Assembly: GCA_029266495.1 (NCBI GenBank)
Contig: JAQSWS010000020.1
Coordinates: 1 to 51,993 of the forward strand
Direction: 5' to 3'
DNA from: Rariglobus sp.
GTDB lineage: Bacteria; Verrucomicrobiota; Verrucomicrobiia; Opitutales; Opitutaceae
DNA length: 51,993 nucleotides
The notes under the pieces are model-generated. The model was not told the origin of the DNA, did not search any database, and was given only the letters and a program-made list of their open reading frames with translations. The translations under genes and the position numbers were made by a program. Positions 22,038 through 29,615 of the stretch are shown piece after piece. Position 1 is the first letter of the stretch. Every line of letters begins with the position of its first letter.

Positions 22038-22889
22038 TTAGTTATCTGTAAGAACGGTGTGGAGGAGGGCGGACCAGAGGCAGGCGCCGTCGGGGGTGCC
22101 TGCGGGGCCCAGTTCAAGGAGGTGGGTGCCCTCCCTGCCGACCAAGTGGAGCGGGCGTTGGCGGTGGTCATTCCGCCAGGCCAGATGGTGGACGGCGGGG
22201 AGGACGATCTGCACGGTGTGCTGGCCGTCGCTGGCGGTGAGCAGCCCGTGTTCGAAGGTGAGGTGGCGCGGGGTGAGTTCGCGACGTTGGGTCGCGGCGG
22301 GCGACGGGAGGGTGCAGGTGAAGGACGCCGCCTCCCGGGCAAACAAATCGAAGAGCGCGGGCAGGAGCGCGGGATCGTGCAACGAGATGCCGGCGGGTGG
22401 GTGGAACCGGGGGCCGGGGTAAAAAATGCCGCGAGGAGCCGGGCGCAGGGTGGCGTTGCACGGGGCGGCGAGCGGGGCCAGGCAGGCGGCCCATGCGGTG
22501 GACGAGATCTCGGGAACGGCGCACATCTGGAGGCGTTCGGCACCTGCGGCGTCGAAGACCTGGAGTTTTCCCGGCGAGGCGCAGCAGGCACACGGTTCGA
22601 GGCGGGCGTAGGCTTGGTGCCAGAGGCCGGAATGCAGGGTGAACGTGCCGTGGGTGTCGTGCGCGGATTCCCGGGTGGGAGACCAGGTGAGCGCGGGAAG
22701 GGGGCCGCTGGTCACCAGCCGGACGCAGGTGTTTCGCGTCTGGAGGACGATGCGATTGAAGGCGCCGGTCCGGGAGAGGAGGCTGAACCAGTCGCGGGAG
22801 AGCGGGATGTTGCCCGCGGCATCAGTTCGAAATCGAAAGTCGGCGGGACAAGAAATGCGCGGGGGTGGAGTGGACCGGGCGAAGTGCAT
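22038..22889 (-). CDS. HmuS/HemS-like heme-handling protein
   Basis: A 283-residue cytoplasmic protein. The part SRDWFSLLSRTGAFNRIVLQ followed by TRN resembles the HemS/HmuS opening of each repeat, and FTLHSGLWHQAYARLE with KLQVFDAAGAERLQM resembles the heme-contact and 'LQFFD..G' segments of that family. Known members bind heme for transport or anaerobic breakdown. The length is shorter than the usual ~340 residues and the match is divergent. It starts 8 bases after the stop of the Cys-rich gene upstream, under promoter B. Confidence 0.6.
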   Translation of the reverse strand: MHFARSTPPPRISCPADFRFRTDAAGNIPLSRDWFSLLSRTGAFNRIVLQTRNTCVRLVTSGPLPALTWSPTRESAHDTHGTFTLHSGLWHQAYARLEPCACCASPGKLQVFDAAGAERLQMCAVPEISSTAWAACLAPLAAPCNATLRPAPRGIFYPGPRFHPPAGISLHDPALLPALFDLFAREAASFTCTLPSPAATQRRELTPRHLTFEHGLLTASDGQHTVQIVLPAVHHLAWRNDHRQRPLHLVGREGTHLLELGPAGTPDGACLWSALLHTVLTDN

Positions 22890-22897
22890 GGGGAGGA

Positions 22898-23248
22898 TCA
22901 GGCGGCCCGCCGGCGGCGGGCACGTTGAGGGGCGGCGAAGGCTTGGGCGCCCTGGATGAGCACGCTGATGCGGACGTCCGGCAGAAAGCAGGCGAGACGG
23001 CAGCCGAGGCACCACACCGGGTGCTGGGTGGCGGCGAGTTCAGCGGGGAGGTGCAGGGTCAGCGAGGACGGCGCGGGTTTTCCCTGTCCGCCGTTCCCTG
23101 GCGGAAGGGTTTTGAAGACGAGTTTTTGTCCGACGTCGTGCGCGCAGATCACGGCGATGGCGGAAAGTGAGTCCGCGTGCGCAGGATCCCGGGCGCAAAT
23201 TTCGCACAGGAGCGGAGGGCGGATCGAAGGCGTGCGCGGTTTCGACAT
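22898..23248 (-). CDS. Cys-rich hypothetical protein, 116 aa
   Basis: It starts MSKPRTPSIRPPLLCEICAR. Cysteine groups C-E-I-C, V-I-C-A-H-D and C-L-G-C-R-L-A-C suggest a metal- or heme-binding protein, and no signal peptide is present. An ATG at 23,263 was rejected because it overlaps the predicted -10 hexamer. It is the first gene after promoter B and precedes the HmuS-like gene by 8 bases. I do not recognise the family. Confidence 0.65.
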   Translation of the reverse strand: MSKPRTPSIRPPLLCEICARDPAHADSLSAIAVICAHDVGQKLVFKTLPPGNGGQGKPAPSSLTLHLPAELAATQHPVWCLGCRLACFLPDVRISVLIQGAQAFAAPQRARRRRAA

Positions 23249-23258
23249 TGAGGCCGAG

Positions 23259-23323
23259 AGCATAGCAGCCGGGGAAGGAGGGATGCTTACCGGTCCTTGT
23301 GGAAGATTTGCGGAGTCTTGCGG
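23259..23323 (-). promoter_or_regulatory. Iron-island operator-promoter B
   Basis: Half-sites GCTTACCGGTCCTTGTGG (23,285-23,302) and ATTTGCGGAGTCTTGCGG (23,306-23,323) start 21 bases apart; then a 20-base spacer and TATGCT (23,264-23,259) as -10. The first ATG follows 11 bases later, so the leader would be very short. Confidence 0.72.
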
Positions 23324-23341
23324 GGCGGCCGCGCGAATGGA

Positions 23342-24154
23342 TCAGAGGGCGGCGGGGCCGAGGAGCAACTGGTGGGGAGTGCCGTCGCCGAGATCGATCA
23401 GCCGGGCGGGAATGCGGAAGACCTCATGGATGAGCGTCGGGGCAAGAGTGGATGCGACGGGGCCGGAGGCAGCAACACGTCCGCGGGAGAGGACGACCAG
23501 GTCGTCGGCATAGGCGAGGACGAGGTTGAGGTCGTGGAGGATGGCGAGGACGGCGACGTGTTCACGGCGCGCGAGGTCACGGGCGAGGGCGAGGACGGCG
23601 TGCTGGTGTGCGAGGTCGAGGCTGGCGGTGGGTTCGTCGAGGAGGAGGGCGCGTGCGGCGGGCGGGGGTGCGGCGGGGTCGGGCTGGAGTTGGGCGAGGG
23701 CACGGGCGAGGTGGACGCGTTGTTTTTCGCCGCCGGAGAGCGTGGGGTAGAAACGATCGGCGAAAGCGGTCAGGTCCACACGGGCGAGCAAGGTGCGAGC
23801 GAGTGCATGGTCGGCGGCGGAGTCGCCTCCGCCGGAGTGGGGGATGCGGCCGAGCCGGACGACCTCTTCGACGCGAAAGGGAAAGTGGAGATCGCTTTCC
23901 TGCGGGAGCACGGCGCGGTGCCGGGCGAGTTCGGCGGCGGGCCACGCGGAGAGCGGACGATCGAGGAAGCGGACCAAGCCGCCGTCGGGCGAAAGTTCGC
24001 CGGAGAGAAGACGGAGGAGCGTGGATTTGCCGGCGCCATTGGGGCCGACAACGGCGGTGACGCGGCCGGGGGCGAGGGCGAGCGAGACGCGGTCGAGCAA
24101 CGTGTGATCGCCGCGGCGCACGACGAGATCGGTGGCGGTGAGGACGGGCTTCAT
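23342..24154 (-). CDS. hmuV: Heme ABC transporter ATP-binding protein
   Basis: A 270-residue ATPase that powers heme import across the inner membrane. Walker A GPNGAGKST lies at residues 37-45, the signature LSGGEKQ at 139-145, and Walker B LLLDEP near 170, followed by a switch His (ILHD). LHFPFRVEEVVRLGR is typical of HmuV/FecE-type ATPases. A Pro/Ala-rich stretch (PDPAAPPPAARA) sits just before Walker B. The start overlaps the stop of hmuU by one base, so the two are translationally coupled. Its stop lies 19 bases before operator B. Confidence 0.93.
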   Translation of the reverse strand: MKPVLTATDLVVRRGDHTLLDRVSLALAPGRVTAVVGPNGAGKSTLLRLLSGELSPDGGLVRFLDRPLSAWPAAELARHRAVLPQESDLHFPFRVEEVVRLGRIPHSGGGDSAADHALARTLLARVDLTAFADRFYPTLSGGEKQRVHLARALAQLQPDPAAPPPAARALLLDEPTASLDLAHQHAVLALARDLARREHVAVLAILHDLNLVLAYADDLVVLSRGRVAASGPVASTLAPTLIHEVFRIPARLIDLGDGTPHQLLLGPAAL

Positions 24155-25200
24155 CAAAACAGGCGCGAGCGGCGTCCGCGCTGAAGCAGGCTGAAGAAGA
24201 CCGGGGCGCCGAGGGCGGCGGTGATGATGCCGACGGGCAGTTCGGCCGGTGAGGCGGCGGTGCGCGCGAGCAGATCGGCGGCGAGGAGAAGCGTGGCGCC
24301 GAGCAAGGCGGAGCCCGGGACAAGCCAGCGGTGATCGGGACCGAAGCACTGGCGCACAAGATGCGGGACGACGAGTCCGATGAAACCGATGCCGCCCGCG
24401 ATGGAGACGGCGGCGCCGACGCCGGCGGCGGTGGCGAAGACGAGCGTGCGTTTGAGGCGGGCGAGATCGATGCCGAGGTGGCCGGCCTCGGCTTCGCCGA
24501 GGAGGAGGGCGTTGAGCGCGCGGGCGTGGCGCGGGATGAGGATCACGGCGGGCAGGATGAAGGGAAAGGCGGCGGCGAGGCGGGGCCACGTGACCTGGCC
24601 GAGACTGCCGAGGGTCCAGAAGGTGAACTGGCGGAGCTGGTCGTCATCGGCGAAGAAAAGCACGAGACCGGTGCCGGCCCCGGCGAGGGCGTTGATGCCG
24701 ACGCCGGCGAGCAGCATGAGGGCGACCACGACGCGGCCCTCGACCACGGCGGCCCGGTGCATGAAGATCACGGCGAAGAGGGCTCCGGCGAGGGCGAAAA
24801 TCGGAAGGGTGAGTTGTCCCAGAAAAACGGATACGCCAAGCAGGGTTGTGGCGGCGAACTTGACGTGGAGCACGGCCCCGAGGGCGGCGCCGCCGGTGAC
24901 GCCGATGAGGCCGGGGTCGGCGAGCGGATTGCGGAAGAGTCCCTGCATGCCGGCGCCGCAGAGGCCGAGGACGGAGCCGACGAGAAGCGCGCCGAGGGCG
25001 CGGGGCAGGCGGATCGAAAAGAGGATGGCGTGGTCGAGCGGCGCGAGTTGCGCGTGGCGTCCGGTGAAGCCGAGCCAGAGGGCATCGGGTGCAAGCGAGG
25101 CGGCGCCGAAGACGAGCGCGGCGGCGAAGGAGAGAACGAGCACCGCCGCCAGCGCAAGGAGCAGCGGGCGGCGAAGGTTGGGACGAAGGGGAGTGGTCAA
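24154..25200 (-). CDS. hmuU: Heme ABC transporter permease (FecCD family)
   Basis: A 348-residue inner-membrane permease with about ten spans. FecCD hallmarks include RLPRALGALLVGSVLGLCGA with GMQGLFRNPLADPGLIGVT, and GGIGFIGLVVPHLVR near residue 275. It forms the channel through which heme, delivered by HmuT, is moved by HmuV. It lies between hmuT and hmuV. The 65-base gap from hmuT holds a 15-bp hairpin. Confidence 0.93.
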   Translation of the reverse strand: MTTPLRPNLRRPLLLALAAVLVLSFAAALVFGAASLAPDALWLGFTGRHAQLAPLDHAILFSIRLPRALGALLVGSVLGLCGAGMQGLFRNPLADPGLIGVTGGAALGAVLHVKFAATTLLGVSVFLGQLTLPIFALAGALFAVIFMHRAAVVEGRVVVALMLLAGVGINALAGAGTGLVLFFADDDQLRQFTFWTLGSLGQVTWPRLAAAFPFILPAVILIPRHARALNALLLGEAEAGHLGIDLARLKRTLVFATAAGVGAAVSIAGGIGFIGLVVPHLVRQCFGPDHRWLVPGSALLGATLLLAADLLARTAASPAELPVGIITAALGAPVFFSLLQRGRRSRLF

Positions 25201-25215
25201 ACGCGGAAAACGAAC

Positions 25216-25250
25216 CGATCCAAAGTAACCTATTGGGTTACTTTGGATCG
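25216..25250. terminator. 15-bp hairpin between hmuT and hmuU
   Basis: Perfect arms CGATCCAAAGTAACC and its complement surround the loop TATTG. A shorter relative of the same hairpin lies at 43,440-43,466. It has no T-run. It may partly stop transcription or mark mRNA processing between the binding protein and the permease. Confidence 0.6.
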
Positions 25251-25265
25251 GGAGGGACGGGAGGG

Positions 25266-26138
25266 TTATTGGTTGGTGGAAGCGAGCGGGGGTGTCGCGG
25301 CCGGGTGGAGAAGGGAGGCGACCTCGGTGACGGCGTCGCCGAGGCGGGGGCCGAAGGCGAGGTGGTAGCCGAGATCGAGGGCGTGAATGCGACCGGTGCG
25401 GCCGGCGCGCGTGCCTTGAAGCCAGCCGGGGGGCTTGACGGCCTGGGGCATCATCGGATTGACCCCGTAGAGAATGACGTCGGGGTCGAGCGCGAGGAGG
25501 GCCTCGGCGTTGAGCGGTTTGTAGCCGGTGAGGCCGGTGAGCGGATTGTGTCCGCCGGCGAGCACGATGAGCGCGGTGGCGGCGGTGCCGTCGTAGGCGG
25601 CCTGGGTGGCGGTTTCGTTCATGCTCATGAGGAATACGACACGCGGAGGTCCGGCGGACGCGGTGCGACGACGGACGGCGTCGAGTTGACCTCGGAGTTT
25701 TTGCACGAGGGCGGCCGCCTCGGTTTCGCGGTGGAGGACCTCACCGAGGCGGGTGACGTTGGCGAGGAGGGTGTCGGCGGAGGGACGGGCGTCGAGGTGG
25801 ACGAAGGCGACGCCGGAGTGTTTGAGGAGCTCGACCTGCGGAGCGGGACCGGTGCCCTGGGCGGCGAGGATGAGAGTGGGGTTTTGCGCGAGCACGCCTT
25901 CGGCTCCGATCGTGCGGAAGTAGCCGACATCGGGCAGGCGGTGGACGGCGGGCGGGAAGACGCTGGAGGTGTCGCGGGCGACGACCTGATCGCCGGCGCC
26001 GAGGGCAAAGACGGTTTCGGTGATGGCGCCGCCGAGGCTGACGATGCGCTCCGGCTCCGGCGCGGCCGGAGCGGAATGACCAATGGCCAATGACCAATGA
26101 CCAATGAGGAATGCGCAGAGGATGCGGAGGGAGGGCAT
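25266..26138 (-). CDS. hmuT: Heme ABC transporter substrate-binding protein
   Basis: A 290-residue periplasmic binding protein that hands heme to HmuU. After an N-terminal signal (MPSLRILCAFLIGHWSLAIG) the mature protein begins PEPERIVSLGGAITETVFAL, typical for HmuT. The middle has DVGYFRTIGAEGVLAQNPTL and MSMNETATQAAYDGTAATAL; the tail LGYHLAFGPRLGDAV is also HmuT-like. Part of the signal peptide (LIGHWSLAIGH) is encoded by the 7-base CCAATGA repeat. The start lies 4 bases after the hugZ stop, so heme oxygenase and importer are in one unit. Confidence 0.92.
   Translation of the reverse strand: MPSLRILCAFLIGHWSLAIGHSAPAAPEPERIVSLGGAITETVFALGAGDQVVARDTSSVFPPAVHRLPDVGYFRTIGAEGVLAQNPTLILAAQGTGPAPQVELLKHSGVAFVHLDARPSADTLLANVTRLGEVLHRETEAAALVQKLRGQLDAVRRRTASAGPPRVVFLMSMNETATQAAYDGTAATALIVLAGGHNPLTGLTGYKPLNAEALLALDPDVILYGVNPMMPQAVKPPGWLQGTRAGRTGRIHALDLGYHLAFGPRLGDAVTEVASLLHPAATPPLASTNQ
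26075..26107. repeat. Heptamer repeat inside the hmuT signal peptide
   Basis: Four to five units of CCAATGA / CCAATGG encode residues 11-21 of HmuT. The unit is 7 bases, so gain or loss of one unit shifts the reading frame. Confidence 0.88.
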
Positions 26139-26142
26139 GGCG

Positions 26143-26967
26143 TCAGGCTTTTTGAGAGATGTGGGTGTGGCCGGTGTCGTTGACGTGGCGGAGGTCGGTC
26201 CAGTCGAGGGGATGGGCGTCGTAGGCCTGGCCGAAACCGGCGACGAGGCGAGCGCGGTCGGGGACGAGGCGCACGAGGTGGAAGTCGTGCATGGTTTCGA
26301 GTTGCTCCATGACGGAGCCGAATTTTTTGCGGAGGGCCTGCATGGGGGCGGTGAAGGCGTCGTCGTTGCGGGCGATGAACGTGGCGGTGCAGCGCAGCGT
26401 GAGCCGGCGGCGGGCGAGGAGATGGCTGGCGTTGGCCTCGTCCTCGATCAGGAGCGCCGAGGCATGGGCGTTGGCACGGAGGTTGGCGGTGTGATGGGAG
26501 AGGGAGCTGATGAACGTGTGGAGCGTGCCGTCGGCCGAGAGAACGAAAGGGGCGACGGAGCAATCGGGCAGTCCGTCGGCGGAGACGGTGGCGAGGAGGA
26601 CGGTCTGGGCGGTGTCGCGCAGGTGGAGGACGGCGGCACGGGCGCGTTCGGGGATGGGCTTCGGAGCGGCGTGGAGCGCGGCGGTGGCTTCCCGGGACAT
26701 GTCGATGAGGACGTGGTGGGCATCGGAGGCGCCGGTGAGCGGGGGATCGAATGGGATGCGCAACGAGGCTTCGCCGGACGGCTCGGTCACGACGAGGTCC
26801 ATGCCGTTCTGGTCGATGCCGGCGAGGGTGGCGGCGGTGGCCGAGAGACGTCCGCCGAAGTGACGGGCGTAGGCGAGGACGGAGTCGGCGTGGTCCTCGT
26901 TCATGTGGCCGAGGATGCGGGCGCGGTGCGCGGCGGGGAGGAGGTTGGTTGGGTCGGTGGTGGTCAT
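26143..26967 (-). CDS. hugZ: HugZ-type heme oxygenase
   Basis: A 274-residue cytoplasmic protein that would open the heme ring and free iron. The N-terminal ~80 residues (AHRARILGHMNEDHADSVLA) form a DUF2470 domain. From about residue 100 a pyridoxamine-oxidase-like split barrel follows (TVLLATVSADGLPDCSVAPF; ASALLIEDE). The C-terminal RLVAGFGQAYD is the conserved HugZ/HutZ heme-contact segment. The order of DUF2470 first, barrel second is found in some family members. It is directly upstream of hmuT (4-base gap) and downstream of two PEP-CTERM genes. Confidence 0.88.
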   Translation of the reverse strand: MTTTDPTNLLPAAHRARILGHMNEDHADSVLAYARHFGGRLSATAATLAGIDQNGMDLVVTEPSGEASLRIPFDPPLTGASDAHHVLIDMSREATAALHAAPKPIPERARAAVLHLRDTAQTVLLATVSADGLPDCSVAPFVLSADGTLHTFISSLSHHTANLRANAHASALLIEDEANASHLLARRRLTLRCTATFIARNDDAFTAPMQALRKKFGSVMEQLETMHDFHLVRLVPDRARLVAGFGQAYDAHPLDWTDLRHVNDTGHTHISQKA

Positions 26968-27040
26968 GGTGTTTGGAAACGGGAAGCGCGCGGCCGGTGA
27001 AACGGTCGCGCGCACGGTTGACGGTTGTGGCGGGTTTCTA

Positions 27041-27751
27041 TCAAGCGCGACGACGGCGGCGCAGGGCGGCGGCGCCGAGCGTGGCAAGGCCGGCGAAGGC
27101 CGCGAAGGAGGAGGGCTCGGGGATGGCAGAGCCGGCGAAGGTGTCGGATTGCTGGAGCTGCGCGCCGTAGGTGAGGGTGTGGGCGGCGGGGACGGTCCAG
27201 GAGACGGTGAAGTCGGTGATCGTGCCGGCGGAGACGAGGTCCCACTGGAAGGCGTAGACGTAGCGGGTGCTGGAGCCCATGCCGCCGCTTTTCACCTCGG
27301 TGAAAAGCGTGGCGGTGAAGTCGGCCATGAGGTTTTGGTTGCCGCCGTTGTAGCTGAGGACGGGGGCGACGAAGGTGCCGGAGGCCATCTCGAAATCGAG
27401 TTGGAAGACGATCGTCTCAAGGCCGGCCAGCGGCGTGGAGTCGGTGATGGTGAAGGCGCCGAGAGGAGTGGACGGCGTGTAGATGGCGTTGGTGGAGGCG
27501 CCGCCGAGGTAGCCGGAGGTGCCGGCGACCTTGTCCCACGCGGCGTCGCCCGAGCCGAAGTTGGAGGCGATGGCGGCGGGCCAGGCGGCGGTGGAGGTCG
27601 GATGCGTGCCGTAACCGGAGTAAGCGGTGCTGTTGAGGTTATACCAGCCCTCGGAGGCGGAGGTGCCGGCGAGGGAGAAGTCGGTGAATTCCTGGGCGGC
27701 GTGGGCGGCCGCGGCGAGGAGAAGGAACGGAAGGAGGAGGCGTGATTTCAT
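27041..27751 (-). CDS. PEP-CTERM surface protein
   Basis: A 236-residue exported protein. Signal peptide MKSRLLLPFLLLAAAAHA, a beta-rich body (LGAFTITDSTPLAGLETIVF), and a C-terminal sorting signal PEPSSFAAFAGLATLGAAAL followed by RRRRR. Such signals are cut by an exosortase in the inner membrane. The body is not a family I know. It shares its layout with the next gene upstream and lies between it and hugZ; a heme- or iron-binding surface role is inferred from position only. Confidence 0.88.
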   Translation of the reverse strand: MKSRLLLPFLLLAAAAHAAQEFTDFSLAGTSASEGWYNLNSTAYSGYGTHPTSTAAWPAAIASNFGSGDAAWDKVAGTSGYLGGASTNAIYTPSTPLGAFTITDSTPLAGLETIVFQLDFEMASGTFVAPVLSYNGGNQNLMADFTATLFTEVKSGGMGSSTRYVYAFQWDLVSAGTITDFTVSWTVPAAHTLTYGAQLQQSDTFAGSAIPEPSSFAAFAGLATLGAAALRRRRRA

Positions 27752-27784
27752 GGTGTGTGGTTGCAGGTGGAAATAAGGGAAGGA

Positions 27785-28489
27785 TCAGGCGGACCGGCGG
27801 CGGCGCAGGATCGCGATCACGAGGGTGCCGAGGCCGGCGAACGCGGCATAGGCGGAGGGCTCGGGCACGGCGGAGGTCTGCGTGAGGGTGACGCCGTTGA
27901 AGGCGTTGTGACTGCCGAGGCTCCAGGTGAGGGAGAGTTCGTCGGTGGAGCCGAGGCCGAGGACGCTCCAGGTGAAGCTGTAGTTGGTGAATGTCTGGTT
28001 TCCGAAGGCGGTGCTGATGGTCTCGCTGGAGCCGACGGTGACGGAGTCGGCGACGAGGGCGGAGTGGGATGCGTTGAAGTTGAGCGTGAGGCCGATGGCC
28101 TCGACGGCGGTGAGTCCGGCGGCGTAGGAGAAATCGAAGGTGACGGTGGAGAGGCCGGAGAGAATGCTGCCGGTCGAGAGGGTGAACACGGGCGCGGTGA
28201 AGAAGGTGTAATAGAACGTGCCGTAGAGGCCGCCGGTGGGGGCGAGTCCGCTGGTGGACGGACGCACGGAAGCGTGCAGGCTGGCGCCGGAGTCGGCGGA
28301 GGCGTCGGGGAAGAGCTGGTTGGTGGTGGTCCAGTCGGTTTGATAGACGTGATCCCACGCGCCGCCGGCGGTGCTCCAGCGATCGATCTGCGTGGCGGCG
28401 GAAGCGGCCGGGACGGCGGCGAGGGCGCACACGGCGAAAGCCGCGAGGCGCGTGATGAAAGAGGCGGGACGGTTATGGTGCATGGGCAT
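27785..28489 (-). CDS. PEP-CTERM surface protein
   Basis: A 234-residue exported protein. The signal peptide (ITRLAAFAVCALAAVPAASA) is followed by a beta-rich body (FTNYSFTWSVLGLGSTDELS) and the sorting signal PEPSAYAAFAGLGTLVIAIL with RRRRSA. The body resembles the neighbouring PEP-CTERM protein in order of segments (aromatic start with GAWDHVYQ, a 'TFDFSYAAG' core), suggesting an old duplication. It starts 12 bases after the pseudopilin stop, so it belongs to unit C. Confidence 0.88.
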   Translation of the reverse strand: MPMHHNRPASFITRLAAFAVCALAAVPAASAATQIDRWSTAGGAWDHVYQTDWTTTNQLFPDASADSGASLHASVRPSTSGLAPTGGLYGTFYYTFFTAPVFTLSTGSILSGLSTVTFDFSYAAGLTAVEAIGLTLNFNASHSALVADSVTVGSSETISTAFGNQTFTNYSFTWSVLGLGSTDELSLTWSLGSHNAFNGVTLTQTSAVPEPSAYAAFAGLGTLVIAILRRRRSA

Positions 28490-28501
28490 GGCGGGAAAGT
28501 G

Positions 28502-29317
28502 TCAGAGAGGGGGTCGATACGACGGATCGTTGGCGCGGCGGGCGGCGTCGGACCAAAGGCGCATGTCGCGAAGCTCGGCGCAGGTGTGGAGCCCGACATG
28601 GCTGTCGAGGTAGGCGACGACCGCGCGCCCGTTGTGACGGTAGGCGAGCCAGCCGTAGCTCATGTCCTGCGAGAGCGCGGCGGGGAGTCCGTCGAGATCG
28701 GCCGCGGGCCAGTCGGGGGCGGTCGAGGCGGTGAGGGGCGAGCTGATGCGCCAGTAACCGGATTTTTCGTTGAGCGTGCGGGAGTGGGCCGAGGCGAAGG
28801 CGATGAGGCGCGAAGGATCGGAGGCCTGGACGAGGGAGCGGACGGGGACGTCCTTGACGAGCGAGGAGGCGTCGCCGCCGACGAAGGGGCCGTTGAGTCC
28901 GAACGTGGTGCCGACGCTGAGCGTGTAGTCGTCGGCCGCGGCGGTTTCGTTGTAGTAGTCGGCCTGGGTGTTGACGTAGAGCGTGTCGCGGAAGCGGTCC
29001 CCGAGGAAAGGGCGAAGCCGGTGGGGCCAGCGGATGCCGGTGATGCCGGAGACCGTCTGGCCGCGCTCGTTGAGGGTGCCGGTGGCGCCGGCCTCCTGAA
29101 GCGGGAGGAGACGTCCGCGGTTTTCGGCGGCATAGAGGTGGTAGGCGGCCATGAGCTGGCGCGCGGCGGAGAGCTCGACGGTTTTTGATCCGTGGGCGCG
29201 GACGGCGGCGGCCGTCGGGATGAGAATGGCCGCGAGGATGCCGACGATTGCGATGACGGTGAGGAGCTCCACGAGAGTGAAGGCGGCGCGTGGCGACGGC
29301 GTGTATCGAAATTTCAT
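28502..29317 (-). CDS. Pseudopilin-like protein (prepilin N-terminus)
   Basis: A 271-residue protein starting MKFRYTPSPRAAFTLVELLT. The prepilin peptidase motif A-FTLVELL with a hydrophobic helix to about residue 38 would anchor it and allow assembly into a type II secretion-like pseudopilus. The C-terminal domain has GWLAYRHNGRAVVAYLDSHV, a feature shared with the many prepilin-like proteins of Planctomycetes and Verrucomicrobia. It is the first gene after promoter C; the PEP-CTERM and heme genes follow. No secretion motor is in the window. Confidence 0.88.
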   Translation of the reverse strand: MKFRYTPSPRAAFTLVELLTVIAIVGILAAILIPTAAAVRAHGSKTVELSAARQLMAAYHLYAAENRGRLLPLQEAGATGTLNERGQTVSGITGIRWPHRLRPFLGDRFRDTLYVNTQADYYNETAAADDYTLSVGTTFGLNGPFVGGDASSLVKDVPVRSLVQASDPSRLIAFASAHSRTLNEKSGYWRISSPLTASTAPDWPAADLDGLPAALSQDMSYGWLAYRHNGRAVVAYLDSHVGLHTCAELRDMRLWSDAARRANDPSYRPPL

Positions 29318-29328
29318 TACGATGACGG

Positions 29329-29393
29329 ATCGTAACAGCCGTGCGGCGCGAAATGCTTACCAGTCCTTGTGGTTTGTTTGCGGAGTCTTGATC
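29329..29393 (-). promoter_or_regulatory. Iron-island operator-promoter C
   Basis: Half-sites GCTTACCAGTCCTTGTGG (29,355-29,372) and GTTTGCGGAGTCTTGATC (29,376-29,393) start 21 bases apart; then a 20-base spacer and TACGAT (29,334-29,329) as -10. It faces the pseudopilin/PEP-CTERM/hugZ/hmuTUV unit; the ATG lies 12 bases after the -10. Confidence 0.72.
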
Positions 29394-29449
29394 CACGAGG
29401 CATGTATTCGAATTTTAGTTACGATGGATCCGTGCCGATTGCCGGGCGC

Positions 29450-29480
29450 AAAAAAACCGCCGGGCGACCAAGCCCGGCGG
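29450..29480 (-). terminator. Rho-independent terminator
   Basis: A perfect 9-bp stem (CCGCCGGGC / GCCCGGCGG) with a six-base loop, followed on the minus strand by seven T. It would end the PepSY mRNA and any transcript from promoter D. Confidence 0.85.
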
Positions 29481-29544
29481 CGATTGATTGACCTTTATAC
29501 ACCGTCCAAAGAACGCGGTTTGCCGGGTGGCCCGGCCAAAACAC
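29450..29544 (-). ncRNA. Candidate ~95-nt iron-island small RNA
   Basis: Promoter D on the minus strand should start transcription near 29,544, and the strong terminator ends at 29,450. No start codon with a meaningful frame lies between. The RNA would contain a 5' hairpin (GCCGGG-CCA-CCCGGC), an open AU-richer stretch (GTGTATAAAGGTCAATCAAT) and the terminator stem with seven U. An iron-linked regulatory RNA is the best reading. Alternatively the region is just the 3' end of the upstream PepSY mRNA with a vestigial promoter. Confidence 0.45.
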
Positions 29545-29550
29545 GGGGAG

Positions 29551-29615
29551 AGATTAACACGGACGCGGGGCGGAAAGCTTACCCGTCCTTGCGGAAAGCT
29601 TGCCCGTTGTTGCGG
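29551..29615 (-). promoter_or_regulatory. Iron-island operator-promoter D
   Basis: Half-sites GCTTACCCGTCCTTGCGG (29,577-29,594) and GCTTGCCCGTTGTTGCGG (29,598-29,615), the two most alike of all six sites, start 21 bases apart; then a 20-base spacer and TAATCT (29,556-29,551). It abuts the stop of the PepSY gene and faces no protein gene before the terminator. Confidence 0.72.

Noticed and set aside
29401-29440. Possible riboswitch between the heme unit and the PepSY gene
   Set aside because: No known riboswitch core could be recognised; the region is better explained by operator C, operator D and the terminator.
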